In this document: piece by piece, positions 14,700 to 23,727 of the stretch
How positions within the stretch are numbered: the first letter of the stretch is position 1
How the letters are laid out: each line of letters opens with the position of its first letter
From: Clostridia bacterium
Lineage (GTDB): Bacteria; Bacillota; Clostridia; Oscillospirales; CAG-272
Reading direction: 5' to 3'
Assembly: GCA_017621475.1 (NCBI GenBank)
Contig: JAGATA010000030.1
Span: forward strand, 1 to 53,778
Length of the DNA stretch: 53,778 nucleotides
Position numbers and translations under genes: made by a program
The notes under the pieces: generated by a model
Database searches by the model: none
Told to the model about the DNA's origin: nothing
What the model saw: only the letters and a program-made list of their open reading frames with translations

Positions 14700-16655
14700 A
14701 TGAAAAAAATTGCTTCAATTTTTTTAGCGCTTCTCTTGATGCTTTCGCTGTCCGTTTCGGCATACGCGCTTGTCATCACTTATGATCAGGAAACGATCCC
14801 CTGTCTCGACTTCATGGATTTTGCAAATGACAATATGTATTGGGCAACGCCCGACGAAGAAGGTAAGTACCCTGTACTTAACCCCACAGAAAACGGCAAG
14901 CCTTCTTCCCCCGTTCTCAGTAACGAGTACGATACATATCTTGAACGTCTTGAATGGTCTCTTACTGATGACAACGAAGTTCTTCACCTCGTCTCCACTT
15001 CTTCCAGCGCCTGCGGTATCGCGTTCAAACTTGGTGAATTCCGTCACAACATCAATATCGGTCTTGAAAGCGCAGGCGCTGCGGAATATATCAAAATCCG
15101 TATAAGAAACACAAGTGCTTCCACAAAGATAGCTTTTGCTTGGCAGCGTAACGGCCTTTCCGGTTGGACTCGTGCTATTTCTACTCTTGATATCGACCCC
15201 AATATGACAGGTTGGTACGAACTCGTTATCAACATGAGAAACCTTAACATCGATACGAATACAGCTTCCACAAGAGACGGTTCTTTCTGGGGCGCACAGA
15301 TCAAAGACTTCTGTATCTTCCCCTTCGGCTACTCCGGCTACGGTAGCACATACGAAGGCTACGAAGGCGCTTCTATGGATATCGACTATATCGTAATCGG
15401 TAGCTACGACTACGTTACAAACTATCAGTCTGATCTTCAGATCAAAGAAGGCAACGCAACATCCTTTGAACCCGTAACTCTTCCCGAAAAGACAACATAC
15501 TACATCGGCGAAACTCTCGACCTCACAGGTTTCCAAGGTAAGATCGATTATAAAGACGGCACAACTGAATATGTTGACAAGGCTGCTGCTATCTATAACT
15601 TCGACGAACCCGCTGAAAAAACTAAGGTTACTCTCAAATACGGCGAACACGAATTCTCCTATGACGTAAAAGTTGTTGGCGTTAAGAACATCGAGATTGA
15701 AACGCTCCCTGCTTCCACAACGTTCAACAGAATTGAAATTCTACAAAATGGATTTAAACCCGAAGGTCTTACAATTAAAGTTAACTATGAGGACGACACC
15801 TCACAGATAAAAGAATTAAGAGACTTTAAACTTGAAAACACAAACTTCCCCTCTGCCGGCGACTATATTATAAACATCAACTTCTATGGTTCTAAAACGA
15901 CTTTCACTATCAAAGTTACCGACATCGAAAAGTTGAGTGTTGTCCTTCTTGATGATAAAGTTTATTACGGAACTAAGCTTGATGTATCAAAATTTGATGT
16001 AACTTGCATATTTACAGACGATTCTGAAGTTCCGCTTGACTTATCCGGTCTCCAAGATTACTTCTCTGTTGAATGTGATACAGCTATCCCCGGTGGCAAA
16101 ACAACAGCTTACGCTAAACTTGTAAACTCCGCTTACAACATTGATCTTACTACAAAAATTCCGATTACAGTTCAGACTCCTATCGGCATCAAAGTTACAA
16201 AAGCTCCTTCTTTGAAGTTCGTTCCCGTTGACGCTACATTTGATCCTTCTACTTCTAAAATGAACGTTTCTTACGTTTACGCTGACAAAGTAGAAAACGA
16301 CAAGGGCGAAATGGAACAAGTTACAGCCGTGATCAACAGTGATGACCCCGATCTCATCGTAAATTACGACTTCTCTGTTCCCGGTGTTACTACAAGCCTC
16401 AAGATCAAAGCCGCTAACGGTCTTACAACAACTTACGATATGAAGGTAAGAGATGCTACATTTGATGTTGAACCCACTGCACACGAAGGCACAGTTTCCC
16501 TTCTCTCCGCTAAGTTCCCCACATTCTGGCTCGTATTTATTATCGTAGCCGCTGTTATTATCCTTCTTCTTGTTGCATTCTGCGTTCTTAAGTTTGTTTT
16601 GAAGGTTGACTTAAAACTCAAACGCAAGAGAGCAAGCTTCGACGATATTTTCTAA
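14700..16655 (+). CDS. Surface-anchored protein with N-terminal beta-sandwich and Ig-like domains
   Basis: 651 residues. Residues 1-23 are a signal peptide (AYA cleavage likely). About 30-245 looks like a carbohydrate-binding-type beta-sandwich (many Trp/Tyr/Asn, LSGWTR, GWYELVINM). It is followed by three or four bacterial Ig-like (Big_3 style) units marked by YYIGETLDLTGF, ..DGTTEYV, VNYEDDT and VYYGTKLDVSKFDV. A single membrane helix (about 609-631) and a short Lys/Arg-rich cytosolic tail end the protein, so it is held in the membrane facing outward rather than anchored by a sortase. No enzymatic motif is seen. It is monocistronic with its own promoter and terminator. A binding or adhesion role is inferred from the domain types. 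Confidence 0.8.
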   Translation: MKKIASIFLALLLMLSLSVSAYALVITYDQETIPCLDFMDFANDNMYWATPDEEGKYPVLNPTENGKPSSPVLSNEYDTYLERLEWSLTDDNEVLHLVSTSSSACGIAFKLGEFRHNINIGLESAGAAEYIKIRIRNTSASTKIAFAWQRNGLSGWTRAISTLDIDPNMTGWYELVINMRNLNIDTNTASTRDGSFWGAQIKDFCIFPFGYSGYGSTYEGYEGASMDIDYIVIGSYDYVTNYQSDLQIKEGNATSFEPVTLPEKTTYYIGETLDLTGFQGKIDYKDGTTEYVDKAAAIYNFDEPAEKTKVTLKYGEHEFSYDVKVVGVKNIEIETLPASTTFNRIEILQNGFKPEGLTIKVNYEDDTSQIKELRDFKLENTNFPSAGDYIININFYGSKTTFTIKVTDIEKLSVVLLDDKVYYGTKLDVSKFDVTCIFTDDSEVPLDLSGLQDYFSVECDTAIPGGKTTAYAKLVNSAYNIDLTTKIPITVQTPIGIKVTKAPSLKFVPVDATFDPSTSKMNVSYVYADKVENDKGEMEQVTAVINSDDPDLIVNYDFSVPGVTTSLKIKAANGLTTTYDMKVRDATFDVEPTAHEGTVSLLSAKFPTFWLVFIIVAAVIILLLVAFCVLKFVLKVDLKLKRKRASFDDIF

Positions 16656-16715
16656 TAACAATAAAAACCGAGTGCATAAGGGTGTGCCGGATAAGAAAAC
16701 ATTTCAATAGTCGAA

Positions 16716-16750
16716 AGATGGCACAGTGTTTATGCTGTGCCATCTTCTTT
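16716..16750 (+). terminator. Intrinsic terminator after the surface protein gene
   Basis: AGATGGCACAG (16716-16726) pairs perfectly with CTGTGCCATCT (16735-16745), loop of 8, then TCTTTTCC. Confidence 0.88.
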
Positions 16751-16793
16751 TCCTATCCATTCCTATCCGACCTTTCGTGAAAAATAAGTTTAC

Positions 16794-16857
16794 AGCAAGC
16801 ACAGCAAGTGAGTACCCACTTTCGTTGTACTTACTCATAGAGCAAGCACAGCTAGTG
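16794..16857. repeat. Two 17-bp direct repeats in an otherwise empty spacer
   Basis: AGCAAGCACAGCAAGTG (16794-16810) recurs with one change at 16841-16857. The stretch between them carries an imperfect inverted repeat (TGAGTA/TACTCA). The spacer 16656-17018 holds no gene: only the terminator above, these repeats and the terminator of the next gene. Confidence 0.6.
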
Positions 16858-16959
16858 TAGCCACCCATTATTGGGAAGCTCCCAAACCCTTTCCGCAGAG
16901 AGACCTATTTTCCCCTCTATCCTTACTACACTTGAATATGGCGGAGTTGGATAGAAAAA

Positions 16960-16994
16960 GACCGCTGACTTTGAAAAAATGCCTGTCAACGGTC
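16960..16994 (-). terminator. Terminator of the APH-like gene
   Basis: GACCGCTGAC (16960-16969) pairs with GTCAACGGTC (16985-16994), one mismatch. On the minus strand it is followed by TTTTTC. Confidence 0.7.
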
Positions 16995-17018
16995 TGTTTT
17001 GTGTTATTCGATTTAAAG

Positions 17019-17954
17019 TTATTTGAAAAAAGTGTTAATATCTTGGACTATGTCGGAAATCCATTCTTGCTGCGGGTTATCGGTATTTATCAATGCCAGC
17101 ATTGCCGGTATATCGACTGCTTTTGATAGTTGTATCCAGTTGTATGGCAATGGATTGTTGGAAACAGAATTATATGCTTCAAAGAAGCTATTATAGACAG
17201 TTTGATCAATCAGTATTTCCACATCATCGGCCTTACGGCGGAAGAAGTGTCCGATATCATGGAAACGATTGGTAGCCAGCGAGTATTCAAAGTCAATCAA
17301 ATACACTTTTTCATTGTGATCGATCATGATATTGCTATATGAAAAGTCTCCATGCGATAAAACATAAGAGGACTCGATTGCCTGAAAAAGATCATCTCGA
17401 TTACGAATGAAGTCGTATAATTTGCATCTCAAAACGCCCGGCAAATGTCCTCCGGCCTTATCCGATAAGAGTGATGCTATTTGCTGTCTTACAGCTTGGA
17501 ATGTTTCCTGAACCTGCAATTCTGCATCCAGAAGCCCTCTGCGCGCATAACACTTGTTATGAATAGTAGCCAATGCCCTGGCAATTTGCGGAATCAATTC
17601 CATAGGATATTTCTTCTTGCTACGAATGTATTCGTTAAGAGTAGTACCCTCGATATATTCAATAATTGCAAAAGAATATGGAATACTGGAACTTGCGTGG
17701 CTAAAATACAACAGAGACGGAACAGAAATACTCCCGTGCAAAAAAGCGTACATGGAAGATTCGGTATTCGTAGACCGTTCTGTATATATTTTTAGTAAAT
17801 ACTTTTTTTCATTGGCTGTCACAATGTAATTGCTAGTACTCATACCCTCATGAATTGGTAACATCGATTCCAATTCCAGAGTGGAATCAAATTCCGTTAA
17901 CATCGTTTCTGCTGTTGAAAAATTTATTTCTACAAATCGGTGCAACCGCTCCAT
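17019..17954 (-). CDS. Aminoglycoside phosphotransferase (APH)-fold small-molecule kinase
   Basis: 311 residues. An APH/choline-kinase fold: N-lobe with YLLKIY (ATP-binding lysine), IIEYIEGTTL linking the lobes, catalytic loop LSHGDFSYSNIMID (Brenner-type HxDxxxxN; Asp as base, Asn for magnesium) and LIDFEYS (second metal Asp). All catalytic residues are present. The substrate cannot be read from the sequence: aminoglycoside, macrolide, choline, homoserine or another hydroxyl are all possible. Its own promoter and terminator and its codon mix (fewer C-ending codons than neighbours) suggest a separately acquired single-gene insertion. ATG 17954 follows GGAGG by 11 bases. Confidence 0.82.
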   Translation of the reverse strand: MERLHRFVEINFSTAETMLTEFDSTLELESMLPIHEGMSTSNYIVTANEKKYLLKIYTERSTNTESSMYAFLHGSISVPSLLYFSHASSSIPYSFAIIEYIEGTTLNEYIRSKKKYPMELIPQIARALATIHNKCYARRGLLDAELQVQETFQAVRQQIASLLSDKAGGHLPGVLRCKLYDFIRNRDDLFQAIESSYVLSHGDFSYSNIMIDHNEKVYLIDFEYSLATNRFHDIGHFFRRKADDVEILIDQTVYNSFFEAYNSVSNNPLPYNWIQLSKAVDIPAMLALINTDNPQQEWISDIVQDINTFFK

Positions 17955-18003
17955 ACTTTGGATTTCCTCCGTACTAAGTTTTCCTTGATTTTAGTTTTAT
18001 AAA

Positions 18004-18032
18004 AGTATACCATAAAAATGCAAAAAAGTCTA
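18004..18032 (-). promoter_or_regulatory. Promoter of the APH-like gene
   Basis: On the minus strand TAGACT (18027-18032), 17 bp, TATACT (18004-18009). Confidence 0.6.
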
Positions 18033-18081
18033 CCATTGGCCATAAAAAACATCCGAACAGTTAGCAAAGCCACAGAAAACA

Positions 18082-18147
18082 GTCAAGGGTCAAGATGAAC
18101 GGCTGCGCCGCCCTTGACACTTAAAGCGCCCTTGCGGGCGCTTTTTT
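18082..18147. terminator. Two tandem hairpins closing the seven-gene transport operon
   Basis: Outer stem GTCAAGGG (18082-18089) with CCCTTGAC (18111-18118), then AAAGCGCCC (18123-18131) with GGGCGCTTT and a T6 run to 18147. The second is a good terminator in the plus sense. For the leftward operon ending at 18177 the pair probably stops transcription or protects the mRNA end. Confidence 0.65.
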
Positions 18148-18176
18148 GCTGTTCAGATATTTATTTACCTGCGGTA

Positions 18177-19238
18177 TTATACACCACCGAAACCGGAGTG
18201 TGCGATACCCTGGATGAGGTATCTCTGGCAGAAGAGGTAGAGTACGATAAGGGGAGCTACAACAAGCATACCGGCCGTATTCATTACGATAGCCGCAAAG
18301 GAAGCCTGTGCCGTATCGTTACCGATAAGAACTTCTTCACTGATAGTCTTAAGTGTTTCAGGCATTGTGGACCAGAATGCGTTGCTTGTAAGAAGAACTT
18401 TGTCGGAGTTGGGAAGGAAGATATTTGTATAGAAAATATCTGTCCACTGCCAAGAGAAGGAAAGAACGAAGATAGTGATGAGCATAGGAACGGAGCAAGG
18501 GAGAATGATGCGGAAGAATGTTTTGAAAACACCGTAACCGTCAACATAAGAAGCTTCTTCAAGTTCGTCGGGAATACCGCGATAGAACTGTCTCATAAGG
18601 TAGATAAACAAACCGTTCTTAAATGCAAGACCTGTGATGGAAAGGAGAAGGAACGGGATGTATGTACCGTGAATACCTGACTGCAATCCCAAAGCTTCAT
18701 AGAAGCCTGTTGCTTCAAAAATACCAAAGATATCAAAGTGAACGAAACGCTGAACAAGAGAAGATGCAAGAATCTTCGGAGGGATCAAGAGTGTAGCAAT
18801 TACGAACACGAAGAGGAACTTGCTGCCTTTAAATTTAAACTTAGCAAAACCGTAACCGATAAAGGAGCAGACAAATGTCTGAATTATAGCGCATACAAGA
18901 GAGATGATCGCTGTGTTGAGAAGCGCTGTAAAGTAACCATTTTCGGTAAACAAGAGGCTGTAAGTCTGAACAGTCGGATATTTAGGAACAAGCTGTACGT
19001 CAGTCTGAACCATATCCAAAGGGCTGAAGAAAGATTGCAAGATCTTAGAAATAAACGGGTAAAGAATTACGTAGGAAATACCGAGAAGAAGAAGGAATTT
19101 GAACAATGACATAAGAATCTTTTTATAGAAATATGTGTTCAAATACTTAGCTTTCAATCTTTCGGAAAGCGGAGCTCTATCAAAATCAGCTCTGATTTTG
19201 TTTTTAGACTCTTTTGTTATTTTAGCTTGATTATTCAT
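18177..19238 (-). CDS. Sugar ABC transporter permease, MalG type (second pair)
   Basis: 353 residues, six predicted membrane helices after a charged cytosolic N-terminus of about 40 residues. Binding-protein-dependent transport domain with the cytosolic coupling (EAA) motif EEASYVDGYGVF, followed by RIILPCSVP, which docks on an ATPase. It belongs to the MalG/carbohydrate permease-2 group, but the periplasmic parts (SPLDMVQTDVQLVPKYPTV) are family-typical rather than diagnostic for a substrate. It is the last gene of the operon, 20 bp after its MalF-type partner. No ATPase gene is nearby; Firmicutes often share one MsmX/MsmK-type ATPase among such importers. Confidence 0.9.
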   Translation of the reverse strand: MNNQAKITKESKNKIRADFDRAPLSERLKAKYLNTYFYKKILMSLFKFLLLLGISYVILYPFISKILQSFFSPLDMVQTDVQLVPKYPTVQTYSLLFTENGYFTALLNTAIISLVCAIIQTFVCSFIGYGFAKFKFKGSKFLFVFVIATLLIPPKILASSLVQRFVHFDIFGIFEATGFYEALGLQSGIHGTYIPFLLLSITGLAFKNGLFIYLMRQFYRGIPDELEEASYVDGYGVFKTFFRIILPCSVPMLITIFVLSFSWQWTDIFYTNIFLPNSDKVLLTSNAFWSTMPETLKTISEEVLIGNDTAQASFAAIVMNTAGMLVVAPLIVLYLFCQRYLIQGIAHSGFGGV

Positions 19239-19258
19239 AGATTATTTTTCCCTCCTTC

Positions 19259-20272
19259 TCAATCATCGTTACGACGCTGGTAGAACACGAACGAAGAGCA
19301 GATAGCAGATACAATGATCAACGCAAGTGCAACAACCGCGAAGTACAACCAGGCTTTTGCAGACTGGATAGGATCGGGAGACAATGTGAGCTCTTCACCC
19401 AAGATATTGATCATTACTACGTTGCTTTCAGAAGTAAACGCATCGATAACCGTGTAAATAGCGTTTGTCAAAATCATTGGGCTGAGCATTGGAAGTGTAA
19501 TCTTCCAGAAGATTTCCCAAGCGGAAGCGCCTTCAACTTCACAAGATTCATAAACGGAAGGAGAAATGGACTGAAGACCTGCAAGGAAGATAAGCATCTG
19601 TACACCGGAACGGTTTACGATATTGAAGATGTTTTCAACAAGGCCGGAAACAATGTCAACAAGACCGCCGCCAATACCAAGGTTTTCAAACATAGCGCCA
19701 ATATCCATAGAGCTTGCAATGCTTCCAAGACCGCCGCCTTCAACCGCACCCTGATCAATACCTTCAAGTACGCCAGAAGCTGTTGCAAGAATTTCAGCGG
19801 ATGTAGCATCAATTCTTGTTATGATACCTGCACCAACAACAACGGGAATAAAGAATATAGCACGGAACGCTGCGCGTCCAATCATTTTTGTGTTAAGAAG
19901 AACTGCAATAAACAAGGAGAGCATCAAAATAGCAATGATGTCAACTGCCTGGCTGCCAAGGCTCTTGAAAAGCATTTCAATAAATGTTTCACCGGAGCTT
20001 GCGTCAACCGTCATAGAGAAAACTTCTTTGTAGTTATCGAAGCCTACCCAGGTCAGCGTGTAACCGCCGCCCTGAATAGCTGCAATCTTGTTATAGCTTG
20101 CGAAGCTATAACCAAGAGACTCGATCATTACAGGAAGATAAACAAGGAGCAAACCGATAACGAAAGGAAGAACGAATATCCAACCCATTCTCGCCTTTCT
20201 GGCGTTAAGAGAAGCACCTTTATGGATACGTTTGGATGAGCTTTTTTCTTTTTTTGCTGCTATATTATTCAT
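19259..20272 (-). CDS. Sugar ABC transporter permease, MalF type (second pair), with enlarged loop
   Basis: 337 residues, six predicted helices; GGAGG precedes ATG 20272. The coupling motif is CEVEGASAWEIFWKITLP. Between the helix IFFIPVVVGAGI and the helix beginning SGVQMLIFLAGL lies an extracytoplasmic stretch of roughly 75 residues rich in Gly, Ser and hydrophobic residues (GAVEGGGLGSIASS, GIGGGLVDIVSGL). This loop is longer than the short one usual in MalF/UgpA-like permeases. It pairs with the MalG-type gene downstream. The operon context (sugar-binding lipoprotein, second permease pair) makes oligosaccharide import the most likely job. Confidence 0.88.
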   Translation of the reverse strand: MNNIAAKKEKSSSKRIHKGASLNARKARMGWIFVLPFVIGLLLVYLPVMIESLGYSFASYNKIAAIQGGGYTLTWVGFDNYKEVFSMTVDASSGETFIEMLFKSLGSQAVDIIAILMLSLFIAVLLNTKMIGRAAFRAIFFIPVVVGAGIITRIDATSAEILATASGVLEGIDQGAVEGGGLGSIASSMDIGAMFENLGIGGGLVDIVSGLVENIFNIVNRSGVQMLIFLAGLQSISPSVYESCEVEGASAWEIFWKITLPMLSPMILTNAIYTVIDAFTSESNVVMINILGEELTLSPDPIQSAKAWLYFAVVALALIIVSAICSSFVFYQRRNDD

Positions 20273-20290
20273 AATAAGTTACTCCTCCTT

Positions 20291-23200
20291 TCAATCATTA
20301 ATAAGATAGCTTTGTGCTGCGATAAGCTGATATTCTGTATCGCTTATCTTAACAACAACAGCGCTTGTTTCATAGTTAATGTAAACAATGTCACCATTGT
20401 TGTCTGTGATCTTAGCAACGTTAGTTGTTGTTGTTCTGATCTGGTCGAGAACGAGCTGCATAGCTTCTTTTGCACGCTTGATAGAGTTTGCATTACCGGA
20501 AGCAACTGCTTTTTCAAGAGTTTCATTTACGGAAGCAAATTCAGCAAGGTCTGTTGTTGCGGGAACGAAAGCTGTTACGTCTTCGCGGTTAGCGATCTTA
20601 TTAGATACTCCGTTAACCTCTGCACTTTCAACAAAGGACATACCTGCAAGGACATATGCATTACCGTTTGAATCTTCAATAGCTACATCATAGTTGTTGT
20701 AGTTGATGAAGAATGTCTTTGTTTTGCCGCTGTCAGCTTTATATGTTACGAAAACAACGTTTGCAACAGAGTTTCTCTTAATGAGATTCTGAACAAGGCT
20801 AAGTCTTGTCTTAGCGTTTGTGAAAGCAGTCTTAGCAGCGTTTTCTGCTGCAAGAGCAACATCAGCATTCTTCTGGTCGCTTACGATCTTGTCAGTTTCT
20901 TCAACTGCAGCATAGTAAGCTTTGGATGTGGATTCAACAAGTGCAGCAGCTGCCTTGAGTTCAGCAAAGAGCATATTGGCTTCATCTGCTTCATTGCCTG
21001 CGTCAGCTTTTGTATTTGTCTTGAAAGCAGTTAAAACAGCATGATCTGTAATAACAGCATCCTGAAGATCGCCGATAGCTTCGTTAAGCATATTGTAATA
21101 CTTAACAACATCGCTTTCCCAAGTTTCAAAGTTTACGGAATAGTAGTCGCTCAATTTACCGCCTACATTCTTAAGCTCTTCAACGTTCTTATATGCGAGC
21201 AAGAAGTAAGGAGAAGCACCGTTTTCAATGGACTTCAATACTTCGTACATAACATCGCCCGCCATATTGAGAGCAGAACCGGAGTAATCAATACAACCGT
21301 GGAGCACGATACCCATAAAAGGAACAGCTGCTGTGGAGATAGCATAGTTACTGTTATCGAGCGGAACGGAAATGATGTCTGTTACGTAAGGAATTGTATA
21401 AGCGTTACCGCCTTCAACCAATACTGCATCATAGTTCTGGTAAAGTGCATCGATAAAGTCAACTGTGTTGTTCTTGGAGTCTTCACGTGTGATAGGATCT
21501 TCTGCATCAAAGTCGGAGTTAAGGTCTGTGCCGAGCGTCAAAGCCGCGAGCGCGCCATTGTAACCATCGAAATCTTTGAAGAGCTTATCAAAAGATTTAG
21601 CAAATTTAGAGTAGATATAATCGTATGCACCTGTGGAAACGATGTTCACTCTACCGAAGCTTTCGATAGCCTGTGTTACAGAGTCATAATCACGTTTTGT
21701 AGCATAACGATCTGTCATTGTGAGCGCTGCGTGTTTCTTATATTTGAAACCAGAGCCCGCTCTTCTTACGTTAGCAAAGTCGAAGTTGGGAAGAATTTCA
21801 ATGCCTTCGTCAATAGAGAAGTCAACGAGGTCTTTGTAACCCTTGTTGCCGCCAACCTTGCTGTTGAACTTAACGTATGTGGGATAATCGGAGTAAGAAG
21901 CTGTACCGTTAGCGTAGCCTGTAAGGATATACTTGATATTATCTACTCCGGAATCACCGAGAGTTTTTGTCATCGCTTTGATATCGTCAAAGGATGTGAG
22001 AGCTTTTGTGACTGTTACCGGGAAGGTAAGGAATGTGTCTTGAACTCTCATAGAACCAAGTGTCTGGATGTAGAGAGGAAGCTGAGATTTGAGTTCTTCA
22101 GCAGAGAATTTAGCGATAGCACCTGTACTGATGAGGTAGTTGCGGTAAGCAGAAGCCATACCAACATATGTGGGTTCTTCAGCAGCATCTTCGGAATCTC
22201 CGAGAAGAATGTATCTGATAGTGTAGTTGCCTGTGTATCTTGTGTCGATGCTCTTGGAAATACCGGAACCGCCACCCAAGGAAGAACCAAGAGAAACTTT
22301 ATCCGTCTGCTGCATAGAGAAGGAAGCATAAACAGTGTTATACTCGCATTCACCGATAGCAAGGTTAGTCCAAAGCATTGTACCAAGGGAAGCTGTAATA
22401 GTAGCGAGAGATTCGCCTTCTTCGATGATCGCAACATAACCTGTGCGGTCAGAAGAAGATGTGATCATATTAGGTCTACCGCTTCTAATAACTTCTTCAG
22501 TAGTTGTGTAATAGTCTGTAAGACCGAATACGGGCATACGGCAAACCTGAGCGTTTGCTGTATTATTAGCTGTGGAGAGATCTTCGTAAGCATAGTCGAT
22601 GCCGTAAACAGAGATATTCTGTGCACCGGTCTTTATAGAGCCGTCATTGTTATAGTATTCAAGGATAGTACCGCTACCGTCAGGAAGGAAGAGGTAACCG
22701 CCTGTTGTTTTTCTGCCACCAACTTCTTTAACTGTGCTGCAACCAAAGTAAGGAAGAATTGTGATGGAGTCGAGAGTATAGTTTGTTTCGTTGTATCTGA
22801 TACTCTTTGCGGGAACAGCAGCGGAGAAACCGTTTTCGTCAAAAGTATATTCAACTGCAAGACGGAAAAGCGGAGGTTCTTTTTCTGTTCCTTCGTAACC
22901 TGTCAATTCGTGGTCATATTCGAGTTCATCGAATGTATATTCAGGGCAGTAGTTTCTGATGAGGTCTTCAATTCTCTTGAGAGTCTTTTCGGAATTGTCA
23001 TTTATAACGTAGAATTTAAGCTCAGGGTTTGTCTGGAGAACGGGATAAGCGTTCTTGAGAGTCTGAATTGTATTTTCGATCGTTTCCTTGGAAAGGTCAA
23101 CGAGTGTATAAGAAGATTTGTAGATGTTTTCGATTACGAATCTTTCTTCGTCAGTCAAAGTAACTGCTTTGCTGTCAAGAAGGCTTTCGAGTTTCTTATA

Positions 23201-23710
23201 AATAAGTTCTTCAAATCTTCCCTTTTCGATCATACGGGGAACAAGACGTTTGGATTCAACAGTACCGATAGCGTATTCAACACGGATACCGTCTGCGATT
23301 CTCTTAACTTCGATCTGGTCGCCAAGGAGAGCTGCGGAAGTAAAGCTTCCGAGGTAGCTTGTTGCAGCTGTAACTGTGTCAGTATATTTTACCAAGATCT
23401 GAGAAAGGAGAGCCTGTTTTTTAATATCTGTGATAGTGCTGTTAACAGCAACATCATAGGGGTTGGAAAATGTGTATTTTCCTGTTTTTAAATCTTTAAT
23501 GGCAAATTCGCCGGAAAGCAAATCCATAAGCATTTCATAGCCGTATTCTTCGCTCTTATATACGGAAGTCATTGTTTCGACTTTAGCTTCCGCCTCGGTG
23601 TACGAGGTGGAAGTATAGGAATCGATTGAAACCGCGCCAACAGGGAGCGAAAAAGCAGCGACTAATATCGCCATCGCCAAGATGGCAGACAATATTCTAA
23701 TTTTTTTCAT
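20291..23710 (-). CDS. Secreted DUF5696-like protein
   Basis: 1139 residues from ATG 23710, preceded by GGGAGG. The reading frame is open further upstream into the next gene's tail, but that part is Tyr-rich shadow sequence. Residues 1-28 form a signal peptide. The middle (about 330-850) matches what I know of DUF5696, a predicted barrel-like, glycosidase-related domain found beside sugar permeases in Firmicutes: GGYLFLPDGSGTILEYYN, PVFGLTDYYT, then long stretches with Asp/Tyr-rich loops (GVDNIKYILTGYANG, ILPNFDFANVRR). The C-terminal 250 residues include an Ala-rich coiled coil and a small beta domain. No membrane anchor is seen. The catalytic status is unknown. It lies between the NHL/Yip1 gene (17 bp) and the second permease pair (18 bp). 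Confidence 0.78.
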   Translation of the reverse strand: MKKIRILSAILAMAILVAAFSLPVGAVSIDSYTSTSYTEAEAKVETMTSVYKSEEYGYEMLMDLLSGEFAIKDLKTGKYTFSNPYDVAVNSTITDIKKQALLSQILVKYTDTVTAATSYLGSFTSAALLGDQIEVKRIADGIRVEYAIGTVESKRLVPRMIEKGRFEELIYKKLESLLDSKAVTLTDEERFVIENIYKSSYTLVDLSKETIENTIQTLKNAYPVLQTNPELKFYVINDNSEKTLKRIEDLIRNYCPEYTFDELEYDHELTGYEGTEKEPPLFRLAVEYTFDENGFSAAVPAKSIRYNETNYTLDSITILPYFGCSTVKEVGGRKTTGGYLFLPDGSGTILEYYNNDGSIKTGAQNISVYGIDYAYEDLSTANNTANAQVCRMPVFGLTDYYTTTEEVIRSGRPNMITSSSDRTGYVAIIEEGESLATITASLGTMLWTNLAIGECEYNTVYASFSMQQTDKVSLGSSLGGGSGISKSIDTRYTGNYTIRYILLGDSEDAAEEPTYVGMASAYRNYLISTGAIAKFSAEELKSQLPLYIQTLGSMRVQDTFLTFPVTVTKALTSFDDIKAMTKTLGDSGVDNIKYILTGYANGTASYSDYPTYVKFNSKVGGNKGYKDLVDFSIDEGIEILPNFDFANVRRAGSGFKYKKHAALTMTDRYATKRDYDSVTQAIESFGRVNIVSTGAYDYIYSKFAKSFDKLFKDFDGYNGALAALTLGTDLNSDFDAEDPITREDSKNNTVDFIDALYQNYDAVLVEGGNAYTIPYVTDIISVPLDNSNYAISTAAVPFMGIVLHGCIDYSGSALNMAGDVMYEVLKSIENGASPYFLLAYKNVEELKNVGGKLSDYYSVNFETWESDVVKYYNMLNEAIGDLQDAVITDHAVLTAFKTNTKADAGNEADEANMLFAELKAAAALVESTSKAYYAAVEETDKIVSDQKNADVALAAENAAKTAFTNAKTRLSLVQNLIKRNSVANVVFVTYKADSGKTKTFFINYNNYDVAIEDSNGNAYVLAGMSFVESAEVNGVSNKIANREDVTAFVPATTDLAEFASVNETLEKAVASGNANSIKRAKEAMQLVLDQIRTTTTNVAKITDNNGDIVYINYETSAVVVKISDTEYQLIAAQSYLIND

Positions 23711-23727
23711 ATTTATCCTCCCTGTTA

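Noticed and set aside
16794..16857. CRISPR-like repeat pair
   Set aside because: Only two copies, imperfect, no regular spacing and no cas genes.
21041..23491. Long plus-strand open frame of about 816 codons
   Set aside because: Antisense to the DUF5696 gene; Cys/Val-rich shadow composition, no ribosome site.
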